Assembly: GCA_900316265.1 (NCBI GenBank)
Contig: ONCH01000018.1
Location: 26,807-90,806, forward strand
Direction: 5' to 3'
Origin: an uncultured Prevotellaceae bacterium
Lineage (GTDB): Bacteria > Bacteroidota > Bacteroidia > Bacteroidales > Bacteroidaceae
Length of the DNA stretch: 64,000 bases
Notes under the pieces: generated by a model
Told to the model about the DNA's origin: nothing
Database searches by the model: none
The model's input: only the letters and a program-made list of their open reading frames with translations
Part shown: positions 53,255 through 59,878 of the stretch, in pieces
How the letters are laid out: every line of letters begins with the position of its first letter
How positions within the stretch are numbered: the first letter of the stretch is position 1
Made by a program: the position numbers and the translations under genes

Positions 53255-53257
53255 CGT

Positions 53258-54280
53258 ATGAGAAAATATCTTTCTATCATTGCCGCCGCCCTGGTTATTG
53301 CCTCGTGCGGCGGCAATCAGCGTAAAGCTGACGACCCATTGGCAGACAGCGGGCGCACACAGCGCACAGAGAATCTGCTGAGCAACCTCAAGGCGTGGGG
53401 CGACTCCACCGTCTATCTCTTCGGTCACCAGGACGACACCATCTTTGGCATCGGCTGGGACGATGAGCAGAACGACAGCACTGCCACCCAGCATCACAGC
53501 GACATCAAGAGTATCTGCAACGACTCCCCTGCCCTCGTCGCCTTCGACATCACGGGCATTGAGAAGAGCAACCAGCAGACTGCCGAAGGCATTGCGCTCG
53601 ACAAGATTCGTCAGGAGGTCATCAACACGTATAACGAAAACGGCATCGTCAGCCTCTCGCTGGCTATGTCCTCCGACAAGACGGTAGAATCTCTGGCTGC
53701 GTTCCTCAACTCCTTAGAGACACCCTACGGTGTCCGTGTTCCCGTCCTGCTGCGCCTGCGTGGCAAGCAGAGCAAGGAACTGTGGCAGGCGCTGGCCGAG
53801 GGTTTGGAAGACGAGGACGTCACCAACGCCCTGCTCGTCTATGCCCCCACCGTCGATTCGCTGACCACCGAGCAGAAATACCTAGAGCTGTATCCTGGCG
53901 ATGACATCATCGATGTACTGGGCATCAGCTACTATTGCGACGCTCCAGAAGGTGACACCACCCTGGTTGCCAACTACGCTCAGCAGCTTGACCGCCAGCT
54001 CGCCATGCTCGCCGCTATAGGCAAGCAGCACGGCAAACCCATCGCCGTGGCAGAGACCGGCTATAACGGCATCAAGACCGAAGACTGGTGGACGCACACG
54101 CTTGCCACCGTCCTGGAGAAGCATCCCGTCAGCTACGTCCTCTTGTGGCGTAACGAGCGTCCCGACTACTTCTTTGTGCCCTACCCCGGTCACACCTCTA
54201 CCAGCGACTTCGTCCGCTTCTACAATCTGCCCGCCACCCTGTTCCGCCACGACATCAACGGGCCCTATTACCAGCAATAA
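53258..54280 (+). CDS. GH26-like lipoprotein lacking the catalytic acid/base (pseudoenzyme)
   Basis: 340 residues; Cys17 lipobox (IASC). It aligns by eye with the GH26 mannanase at 40142 along its length: YLFGHQDDTIFGIGWDD, NGIVSLSLA, ALLVYAPTVDSLTTEQKYLELYPGDDIIDVLGIS, AVAETGYNG and SYVLLWRNERPDYFFVPYPGH. The nucleophile equivalent Glu266 is kept. The acid/base block, RPWHENTGSWFWWG in the active paralogue, is replaced by RLRGKQSKELW (about 166-176), and the SWHP histidine by SLAM. I infer a binding or regulatory role rather than hydrolysis. Only 3 nt separate it from the GH5 gene. Confidence 0.85.
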   Translation: MRKYLSIIAAALVIASCGGNQRKADDPLADSGRTQRTENLLSNLKAWGDSTVYLFGHQDDTIFGIGWDDEQNDSTATQHHSDIKSICNDSPALVAFDITGIEKSNQQTAEGIALDKIRQEVINTYNENGIVSLSLAMSSDKTVESLAAFLNSLETPYGVRVPVLLRLRGKQSKELWQALAEGLEDEDVTNALLVYAPTVDSLTTEQKYLELYPGDDIIDVLGISYYCDAPEGDTTLVANYAQQLDRQLAMLAAIGKQHGKPIAVAETGYNGIKTEDWWTHTLATVLEKHPVSYVLLWRNERPDYFFVPYPGHTSTSDFVRFYNLPATLFRHDINGPYYQQ

Positions 54281-54293
54281 CTATTTATAAGCT

Positions 54294-55445
54294 ATGAAAC
54301 AAACTATGAATATGTTGGCAGCATTGGCATTGATGCTATGCGTGACCAGTTGCGGCACCAAGCAAGAGGTGAAGCAAGAACCAGAAACTGCCGCCGAGGC
54401 CGTAAAGAAAATGATTGCCGGATGGAACGTAGGCAACGACATGGACTGCTTCGACTCCGACATCAAGCCCGGCTCACCCTTGGAAGAATACGAGCGTAGC
54501 TGGGGACAGTCGCCCGCCAACGAGGTGCTGTTCAAGAAGCTGGCAGAGAAGGGCTTCGACGCCATTCGCGTGCCCGTAACCTGGTGGCAGCACATGGATG
54601 CCGAAGGACGCGTGGACACCTTATGGATGGCCCGTGTAGAGCAGATTGTCAACTGGGTGCTCGACAACGGCATGTACTGCATCATCAACGTGCACCACGA
54701 CACGGGTGCAGCCGTAGAGGCGTGGATCAAGGCCGACAGCACCAGCTATGCTACACAGCACGAGCGCTACAAGACACTGTGGACCCAGATTGCCAACCAC
54801 TTCAAGGACTTCGACCAGCGACTGCTCTTCGAGGGCTATAACGAGATGCTGACGGGCAGCAATCCAACTGCCGAATGGTCAGAACCCAAAGACCTGAAGA
54901 ACCTGCAGTACGTCAACAAGTTCGCTCAGGACTTTGTCGATGCAGTCCGTGCTACGGGTGGCAACAACCAGTATCGCAACCTCATCGTCAACACCTACAG
55001 TGGTTCGCATACGCCCAACACCCTACCCGCTCTCGTCGTTCCTACCGACCCGTGCGGCAATCAGAACCACCTGGCTGTCGAGGTACACAGCTACGATCCG
55101 TGGGACTGGGTGAACAACTACGACATGCATTGGACCGAGGAGTGCACCAAAGAGATTACCTGGCTGTTTTCCGAGCTCGACAAGCACATTATCTCCAAGG
55201 GCTATCCCGTCATCATTGGCGAATACGGTTCTAACGGACAGGCAGAGAAGACCATCAACAGAACCTGCACCGACGAACAGAAGCAGGAGGCTGGTCGTCA
55301 GGCTGCTGACATCATTCGCCTCTGCAAGCAGTATGGTGCCGCTGCCTTCTATTGGATGGGCATCATCGACGGTCCCGACCGTTCTGCCGACTCTTTCCAG
55401 TGGAGCATGGAACAAGTGGCTGATTCCATCATAGCAAACAAATAG
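54294..55445 (+). CDS. GH5 glycanase lipoprotein
   Basis: 383 residues; Cys20 lipobox (VTSC). GH5 barrel: AGWNVGNDMDCFDS, DAIRVPVTWWQHMD, NVHHDTGAAVEAW, the acid/base Glu184 in LLFEGYNEMLTG and the nucleophile Glu310 in VIIGEYGSNG. The active-site Trp is in AAFYWMGIIDG. Subfamily-4-like; probably endo-beta-mannanase or glucomannanase. Last gene of the arm, closed by a strong terminator 15 nt later. Confidence 0.9.
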   Translation: MKQTMNMLAALALMLCVTSCGTKQEVKQEPETAAEAVKKMIAGWNVGNDMDCFDSDIKPGSPLEEYERSWGQSPANEVLFKKLAEKGFDAIRVPVTWWQHMDAEGRVDTLWMARVEQIVNWVLDNGMYCIINVHHDTGAAVEAWIKADSTSYATQHERYKTLWTQIANHFKDFDQRLLFEGYNEMLTGSNPTAEWSEPKDLKNLQYVNKFAQDFVDAVRATGGNNQYRNLIVNTYSGSHTPNTLPALVVPTDPCGNQNHLAVEVHSYDPWDWVNNYDMHWTEECTKEITWLFSELDKHIISKGYPVIIGEYGSNGQAEKTINRTCTDEQKQEAGRQAADIIRLCKQYGAAAFYWMGIIDGPDRSADSFQWSMEQVADSIIANK

Positions 55446-55460
55446 AGATTCCCAGATATA

Positions 55461-55507
55461 AATTATGCCAGGGGGCCATCACAGCTTCCCTGGCATAATT
55501 AGTTTTT
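55461..55507 (+). terminator. Terminator of the plus-strand PUL arm
   Basis: Arms AATTATGCCAGGG (55461-55473) and CCCTGGCATAATT (55488-55500) pair perfectly over 13 bp, then AGTTTTT. Confidence 0.93.
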
Positions 55508-55579
55508 ACATACAGCTGATTCAGCGTCTAACTAGCTATATTTGACTTCCTACTACAGCTGATTTTCTATTATAAGATT

Positions 55580-56197
55580 TTATTTCTCTTCGCTTACATC
55601 CAGTTTCAGCAAATCGAAATACATCAGACGAGTATTAAGTGGAAGACGACCAACACCTATGCCCATGTACTTAGCCTCTAGACGTTCGTCATCAATCAGA
55701 TAACGAAAACCATTCTTTTCATAATAATGAAGAGTCTTGGGACGATTCAGTGCATCAACAATAAGAAAACGACATCCTGTGCGGTTGTTAGTACGGAAGA
55801 GAACTTTGATGAAATCCATGATAGCCGTTCCATATCCTTGTCCTGCAAAATCACTATTGGTACCAAGACGTCCTATCAACACAGCAGGAAATCGCTTGAG
55901 AGTCTTATCACGCAAATCAGTATCATCAAGGAATTGCTCCTTATATTCGTCAGTGATACGATTGGTCAAACGAATACTATCATTGGAAAGCGAAAAAGCC
56001 GCAACGATGGTATTGGGCTGGTCTTTCAAACAAAAAAGGTAGGTCTTGCCAAGTAAACGACGTTGGTTTATAAGACAATCGTTGGCGAAGAACTCGTCAA
56101 GATCTTCTTCGCCACAACTAAATGGAGTGCATTCGGCCAATTTTTCATCTGAGGCGCGGACAAGCTCACACCGCGCCAACAGTTCTTCTACGGTCAT
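55580..56197 (-). CDS. GNAT acetyltransferase, possible toxin
   Basis: 205 residues with a GNAT core: ECTPFSCGEEDLDEFFANDC near the N-terminus, AVLIGRLGTNSDFAGQGYGTAIMDFI as the acetyl-CoA loop (QxxGxG/A form) and TLHYYEKNGFRYL. The N-terminal F-xCGxxxLDxFF pattern and size are those of the TacT-like GNAT group, many of which are toxins that acetylate aminoacyl-tRNA. ATG 56197 overlaps the stop of a 52-residue gene by 4 nt; a TTG start at 56209 is possible. Toxin function is inference. Confidence 0.8.
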   Translation of the reverse strand: MTVEELLARCELVRASDEKLAECTPFSCGEEDLDEFFANDCLINQRRLLGKTYLFCLKDQPNTIVAAFSLSNDSIRLTNRITDEYKEQFLDDTDLRDKTLKRFPAVLIGRLGTNSDFAGQGYGTAIMDFIKVLFRTNNRTGCRFLIVDALNRPKTLHYYEKNGFRYLIDDERLEAKYMGIGVGRLPLNTRLMYFDLLKLDVSEEK

Positions 56198-56352
56198 AGT
56201 GCTGTACAAGTTTTTAGATAGTCAGAAACAACTTTTGCTTCATGACGATAATCCTGCGTACCCGGATTCTCCTCCGTGCGCGCAGCCTCGTTCTCGAAAG
56301 ACTTTGCAGTCTCACCGTAGAGCGTTGGGATAGCTCTAATTGCTGTTGCCAT
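56194..56352 (-). CDS. 52-residue partner of the GNAT protein (possible antitoxin)
   Basis: Small frame beginning MATAIRAIPTLYGETAKSFE and ending VVSDYLKTCTAL, overlapping the GNAT start by 4 nt (ATGA). The opening AIRAIPTLxGExAxxF is one I recall in small proteins before GNAT genes in Bacteroidetes. It is not a ribbon-helix-helix DUF1778 antitoxin by eye. A -7 box lies 37 nt upstream, so the pair is one operon. Confidence 0.65.
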   Translation of the reverse strand: MATAIRAIPTLYGETAKSFENEAARTEENPGTQDYRHEAKVVSDYLKTCTAL

Positions 56353-56388
56353 AGTCTAACACCTTTCTTTTATTCCTTATTTCCGCTG

Positions 56389-56396
56389 CAAAGATA
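56389..56396 (-). promoter_or_regulatory. -7 box for the GNAT pair
   Basis: TATCTTTG on the minus strand, 37 nt before the 52-residue gene. Confidence 0.5.
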
Positions 56397-56424
56397 CAAC
56401 TTTTTCTCGAATAATATCATTTAT

Positions 56425-56625
56425 TTATGAAAAATTATCTGTAAGCAGAGTGTGGCGTTGCAATGTTGCCAGCAACTTCCGCTTTCTCACGCCCTTGCCG
56501 TTCAGCACCCAGCGGCACTGCCAGCACATCTTCCTATACGTCCCGGTCTTGAACCGCTCGAAACTCGTCAGCGGCAACTCCCGTCCGCCTACTGGCACGG
56601 CAGGATGCAAAACCGCCGAGACCAT
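56425..56625 (-). other. Gene-poor stretch with a doubtful 66-codon frame
   Basis: Between the GNAT promoter and the terminator at 56613 there is no convincing gene. The minus frame from 56625 encodes a basic, Cys/Trp-containing peptide (SFERFKTGTYRKMCWQCRW, then KRKLLATLQRHTLL). Its end is made by the repeated 17-mer described separately. It may be a degraded gene or a transcribed leader; I do not call it a protein. Confidence 0.25.
56446..56462 (-). repeat. 17-bp dispersed repeat, copy 1
   Basis: TGCAACGCCACACTCTG on the minus strand, identical to copies at 57558-57574 and 61940-61956. A partial copy, TGCAACGCCAC, lies at 58333-58343. Confidence 0.8.
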
Positions 56626-56656
56626 CCTTTTCGGGTGTCTCGGCGGATATTTTTTT
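56613..56656 (+). terminator. Strong stem-loop terminator
   Basis: Arms CCGCCGAGAC (56613-56622) and GTCTCGGCGG (56637-56646), 10 bp perfect, then ATATTTTTTT on plus. On minus a short TTTT follows. No intact plus-strand gene precedes it, so it may be a remnant or serve the decayed minus genes. Confidence 0.75.
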
Positions 56657-56680
56657 CTGAGGGAATAAAAGTAAGGAGGG

Positions 56681-56746
56681 CTATTCCATGCGTTTCTTCA
56701 GCAGCTTGTATGAGGCTCTGAAGTCCTCAGACATTCTTACTCTCAT
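56681..56746 (-). pseudogene. Truncated toxin-like remnant
   Basis: A 21-codon frame starting MRVRMSEDFRASYKLLKKRM and then a stop. It overlaps the upstream antitoxin-like gene by 4 nt. The SEDFRxSYKxLKKR pattern is how RelE/ParE/YoeB-size toxins begin, so this looks like the first part of a lost toxin. A true 21-residue peptide cannot be excluded. Confidence 0.5.
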
Positions 56747-56940
56747 AGTGCCCTTAGTGCTTCAATGGCTTCCTCGGGGGTCATGCTCGGTTCATTTTCC
56801 ACCGGTTCCATGCTGCGCTTGATAATGCGGGCCAGTTTGTAGGTCTGCTCCAGCTGAAGCATCCGATTCCAGCGCCGGGTGCTCATGCGGACGGTGACCG
56901 TCCTCGGTGTCCTCTCAACTATTGCTTCCATAATCGTCAT
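56743..56940 (-). CDS. Antitoxin-like small protein
   Basis: 65 residues starting MTIMEAIVERTPRTVTVRMS, then RRWNRMLQLEQTYKLARIIKRS and an acidic end SMTPEEAIEALRAL. A beta-strand followed by amphipathic helices is typical of small antitoxins in Bacteroidetes. Its partner gene directly downstream is truncated, so the module is probably inactive as a pair. A -7 box TAACTTTG lies at 56961-56968. Confidence 0.6.
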   Translation of the reverse strand: MTIMEAIVERTPRTVTVRMSTRRWNRMLQLEQTYKLARIIKRSMEPVENEPSMTPEEAIEALRAL

Positions 56941-56960
56941 TGTTTATATGTTTCTGGCTG

Positions 56961-56968
56961 CAAAGTTA
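56961..56968 (-). promoter_or_regulatory. -7 box for the antitoxin-like gene
   Basis: TAACTTTG on minus, 20 nt before the start at 56940. Confidence 0.45.
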
Positions 56969-57046
56969 AACAATTATTCTGAGAATATATGCTTTTCCCC
57001 TTAAAAAAATATCCGTTTGTCTCAGTAAGTTAAAGATCGATTCTAA

Positions 57047-57376
57047 TATATTAGTGAAACAGGTACCAGGTACCTGTTTCACGAGAAGAACCGCAACTAC
57101 TGGAAGTATCTGAAGGCCAAACTTAAAAAAGAAAATAGTGAGGTGGTTAGTGCCACTACCCAACTGAAACTAACAGCCTCAGACGGAAAGAAATATAAAA
57201 CAGATGTTATCAGTCAGGCTGGTGTAGAACAATTGGCAAAATCTATCCGCAACCAACGGGCTATGGTCTTTCTCGACTGGTTTAAATACAGCGAAAACAC
57301 CATTGACGGACGCAGTAAGAAGCAAGCCCACCCAGCGTGGCATCTACATCAAGAATGGCACCAAGGTTGCGATTAA
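57047..57376 (+). pseudogene. Bro-N (phage antirepressor-like) fragment
   Basis: An open frame without a proper start at its 5' end. From about 57071 it encodes YLFHEKNRNYWKYLKAKLKK, then EVVSATTQLKLTASDGKKYKTD and QRAMVFLDWFKYSENTIDGRSKK, the pattern of the Bro-N/antirepressor-like proteins of Bacteroidetes. It begins inside the palindrome at 57054-57082 and loses homology after about 57325, where another gene's tail takes over in a different frame. Thus both ends are missing. Confidence 0.6.
57054..57082 (+). repeat. 29-bp palindrome, copy 1
   Basis: Arms GTGAAACAGGTACC and GGTACCTGTTTCAC around one A; 28 nt of it are identical to the copy at 58221-58248. The two copies enclose the Bro-N fragment and the toxin-antitoxin module. 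Confidence 0.9.
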
Positions 57377-57380
57377 GTGA
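57333..57380 (+). pseudogene. C-terminal tail fragment of a secreted protein
   Basis: In a frame shifted from the Bro-N fragment, the sequence reads QRGIYIKNGTKVAIK and a stop. This is the type of C-terminal ending seen on many Bacteroidetes secreted or surface proteins (GxYxxNGxKxxIK). No gene body precedes it, so it is debris joined to the Bro-N fragment. Confidence 0.5.
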
Positions 57381-57487
57381 GTGCAGAGTGATGCTCGCAT
57401 CAACTCTGCCGAGCGTGAGCAAGCTCGAACGTAGTTCAAAATCGTGATGAAGTGATGTTCCCCCTTCGTAAGTTTCTCTGGGAAAAA

Positions 57488-57519
57488 TTTGGAAGTCTTG
57501 GAAAAAGTCCTTATATTTG
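57488..57519 (+). promoter_or_regulatory. Promoter of the RelE/ParE-type module
   Basis: TTTG at 57488-57491, 20-nt spacer, TATATTTG at 57512-57519: a complete Bacteroidetes promoter. The about 140-nt leader contains repeat copy 2 (57558-57574) and a possible CTCTG-TACC/GGT-CAGAG hairpin directly after it. Confidence 0.65.
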
Positions 57520-57557
57520 CACTCGAAAGCGTGCGAGAACGGGCGGCGCCTCAGTAA

Positions 57558-57574
57558 TGCAACGCCACACTCTG
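57558..57574 (+). repeat. 17-bp dispersed repeat, copy 2
   Basis: TGCAACGCCACACTCTG, in the leader of the toxin-antitoxin genes. It is followed by GGTCAGAGAA at 57582-57591, which can pair back with the CTCTG end. Confidence 0.8.
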
Positions 57575-57658
57575 TACCTTTAGGTCAGAGAATTCGAGCG
57601 AGCTCGATTGCATTCGGCTTGCACCGTCCTTGCAGACAGAAACAAAAACGACACATAT

Positions 57659-57886
57659 ATGAATGCAGTATCAATGAACAACCTTTGGACTTACCTCCAA
57701 GGTCTTTCGCTTACGGCCAGCAATCGTAAATGGTTGGCTGAAAGGCTTGTAGAACCAGAGAACAAAGAGGTCATGAGCGATCAAGAAATTAAGGAAGGGC
57801 TAACAGAAGCCTTCTCTAAACTTGATGGGTTAAAGCAAGGAAACGTCAAAACACGCAGTGCCGAAGAGTTGCTTTATGAGCTTTGA
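57659..57886 (+). CDS. Antitoxin of a RelE/ParE-type module
   Basis: 75 residues from MNAVSMNNLWTYLQGLSLTA; a second in-frame Met lies at residue 6. Small, helix-rich, ending GNVKTRSAEELLYEL, the usual toxin-binding tail of such antitoxins. It overlaps the toxin start by 11 nt, typical of type II pairs. Family name not assigned. Confidence 0.75.
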   Translation: MNAVSMNNLWTYLQGLSLTASNRKWLAERLVEPENKEVMSDQEIKEGLTEAFSKLDGLKQGNVKTRSAEELLYEL

Positions 57887-58223
57887 GATTAAAACCATCG
57901 AAGTGTTTGACCGCCAAGCAAAACGATTGGCAAAACACTACGCGTCCTTTAAACAAGACTATAAAGATTTTCTTGATGAGCTGCGCAAGAATCCTTTGAC
58001 AGGAACAGATCTTGGCGGCGGCGTTAGGAAAGTCAGAATGGCTATTGCATCAAAAGGAAAAGGTAAAAGTGGTGGTGCAAGAGTCATTACGTATACAGCA
58101 GATGTTATTGTTCGCGCCGAACAAGGGCAGATTGTACTCTTGTCTATCTACGATAAGTCAGAGCAGAGCACAATTACTGATAACGAAATCAAACGCTTAA
58201 TGCAATTGGCAAAAGAGATATGA
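57876..58223 (+). CDS. RelE/ParE-family toxin
   Basis: 115 residues from MSFEIKTIEVFDRQAKRLAKHY. The pattern FDRQAKRLAKHYASFKQDYKDFLDEL, then GTDLGGGVRKVRMAIASKGKGKSGGARVITY and LLSIYDKSEQ is that of RelE-like toxins with the GGARVI(T/Y)Y core. By family it should cleave mRNA at the ribosome or poison gyrase; which cannot be decided. Seven more residues upstream (57858) are in frame but lie in the antitoxin. Confidence 0.82.
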   Translation: MSFEIKTIEVFDRQAKRLAKHYASFKQDYKDFLDELRKNPLTGTDLGGGVRKVRMAIASKGKGKSGGARVITYTADVIVRAEQGQIVLLSIYDKSEQSTITDNEIKRLMQLAKEI

Positions 58224-58248
58224 AACAGGTACCAGGTACCTGTTTCAC
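58221..58248 (+). repeat. Palindrome, copy 2
   Basis: TGAAACAGGTACC-A-GGTACCTGTTTCA plus C, identical to 57055-57082. It begins at the last base of the toxin stop codon (TGA at 58221-58223 lies inside it). Confidence 0.9.
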
Positions 58249-58296
58249 ACGCGAGAAAATGCGACAAATGATAGCCGAAATGCTTAAAAGATATTA

Positions 58297-58327
58297 GTGC
58301 ACACGGGGACTGTGTCCCCATGTGCAC
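58297..58327 (+). repeat. Stem-loop between toxin and efflux gene
   Basis: Arms GTGCACACGGGGAC (58297-58310) and GTCCCCATGTGCAC (58314-58327) pair over 14 bp with one mismatch and a 3-nt loop; no T-run. Similar words (GTGTCCCCGTGTGCAG) recur at 59759-59774. Together with partial 17-mer copy 58333-58343 it fills the 190-nt gap. Confidence 0.7.
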
Positions 58328-58415
58328 AGCCCTGCAACGCCACCCCGTACCTGTGCGCGGTGAAAATGCAGAAATGAAACAACAGATTGAATAGAAACAA
58401 TAAACACAGACACAA

Positions 58416-59168
58416 ATGGACAATCAAAAGAAAATGACGGTAACGCTCTTCAAGGTAAAGGAAATGGACTGCCCGAGCGAGGAGAACATCATCCGGATGA
58501 AGCTGGCGGAGCTGGGCGACGACATCGCGTCGCTCGACTTCGACCTGAGGAAGCGCACGCTGGCGGTGACCCACAGCGAGAGCGCGGCGGCACGTCTCGC
58601 AGATGCAATGGAGGACACGTCGCAACGCCGTGTCCTGCACCGTGTGCTGCTCGTGAACGCCGTCTTCTTCGCCCTGGAGATGGCCATCGGACTGCTGAGC
58701 CGTTCCATGGGACTGGTGGCCGACAGCCTCGACATGCTGGCCGACGCCACGGTGTACGGCATGAGCCTCATGGTGGTCGGCGCCGCCGTCGGACGAAAGA
58801 AACGCGTGGCATGGTGGAGCGGGCTGTTGCAATCCTTGCTGGCCGTGGCCGGGATGGTCGAAGTGGTGCGGCGCTTCGTCTCGCCCTCCCTGCCGCCGGA
58901 GTTCGCGGCCATGATATGGATGTCGGCGCTCTCGCTGGTCGCCAATGCCTACTGCCTGTGGCTGCTCAACCGGCAGAAAAGCGGCGACGCGCACATGCGC
59001 GCCAGCGTCATCTTCTCGGCCAACGACGTGGTGGTCAACCTCGGAGTCATTCTTTCGGGCGTGGCGGTCTGGATATTCAACAGCCGTGTGCCCGACCTCG
59101 TCGTCGGAGCCGTGGTGTTCGTCATCGTCCTGCGCGGCGCCGTCCGCATCTTCAAACTTTCACGCTGA
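58416..59168 (+). CDS. Cation efflux (CDF-like) transporter with HMA-like N-terminus
   Basis: 250 residues. An N-terminal about 65-residue domain resembles a heavy-metal-associated fold (TLFKVKEMDCPSEENIIRMKLAELG, with one Cys), followed by about six transmembrane helices with the metal-site motifs DSLDMLADA and SANDVVVNLG. Common in Bacteroidetes as a cation transporter, probably for divalent metal. Base composition is clearly GC-richer than the neighbours, pointing to transfer. Start MDNQKKMTVT at 58416. Confidence 0.82.
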   Translation: MDNQKKMTVTLFKVKEMDCPSEENIIRMKLAELGDDIASLDFDLRKRTLAVTHSESAAARLADAMEDTSQRRVLHRVLLVNAVFFALEMAIGLLSRSMGLVADSLDMLADATVYGMSLMVVGAAVGRKKRVAWWSGLLQSLLAVAGMVEVVRRFVSPSLPPEFAAMIWMSALSLVANAYCLWLLNRQKSGDAHMRASVIFSANDVVVNLGVILSGVAVWIFNSRVPDLVVGAVVFVIVLRGAVRIFKLSR

Positions 59169-59193
59169 ATACTGTCGCACAATAGCCACCACA

Positions 59194-59697
59194 ATGCACA
59201 TCTCAGTCTTCTGCGGGGCGTTGCTCCCGCACAGCGAACAAATCACAGAGGCCGCGCGGCAGCTCGGCCGCGCCATCGGCAACAGCATGGCCAATGCCAA
59301 GCAGGATTTCGACGGCCTGGCCAAGACGAAGCATCTGAAAGAAAAGAATTCAGATGCCGCTAATATCGTCGGCTATATGGGCGCAGCGCCCAAGGGCGGC
59401 ACCGACTGGTTCATCCCCAGCACGGGCCAGTGGATAGCCATGCTCTGCAAGCCCGGCCTCGGCGGTGCCGAGATTCCCACGGGCACGGCCCTGAACACAC
59501 CGTTCAACATCAACGGCGCTGCAAAACTCAGCAGCGTGGCCAGTGCCAACGGCGGTAAGGGATTTTACGGTAAGACATGGACCAGTTCGGGCCTCAACGG
59601 CTCTACCGGCGTCTATCTGGTGAACGGCAGCAACCCGCGCTTCACGTGGTACAACTCGTCTGAGTACGCCTACATTCGCGCCGCCTTCGCTTTCTGA
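59194..59697 (+). pseudogene. Chimeric frame: LOG-family start joined to a surface-protein tail
   Basis: 167 codons from MHISVFCGALLPHSEQITEA. The first about 30 residues match the start of LOG-family (lysine-decarboxylase-like) phosphoribohydrolases. From about residue 33 (59290) the sequence becomes KQDFDGLAKTKHLKEKNSDA, GGTDWFIPSTGQW and SSEYAYIRAAFAF, the end of a DUF1566-like surface protein. The LOG nucleotide-binding motif GGG is absent. The two parts stay in frame, so a protein may be made, but neither function is complete. Confidence 0.65.
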
Positions 59698-59797
59698 CGC
59701 TATAGGCCGGCGGCGCCGCAGCCATTGAGCGACGCGTCGAAAGACGTTTGGTCACAGGGTGTCCCCGTGTGCAGTTTCTTAAAAGACGTTAAAGTTT

Positions 59798-59829
59798 AGA
59801 GGGGTGTCCCGACTTTTGGGACACCCTCT
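59798..59829 (+). promoter_or_regulatory. Dyad upstream of RhuM-Fic gene
   Basis: Arms GGGTGTCCC (59802-59810) and GGGACACCC (59818-59826) with loop GACTTTT. The surroundings TTTCTTAAAAGA...TTAAA and TATTTTGCA are shared with the second copy at 60970. A TATTTTG element follows at 59834-59840. Looks like an operator overlapping a promoter. Confidence 0.65.
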
Positions 59830-59878
59830 CGTTTATTTTGCACCCATAATTCGAAGTTTAACTTAAAACAAGACGATT

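Noticed and set aside
56450-56721. Plus-strand frames of 72 and 89 codons
   Set aside because: They overlap the 17-mer and the terminator stem, show no domain, and have Cys/Pro-rich content typical of non-coding readings.
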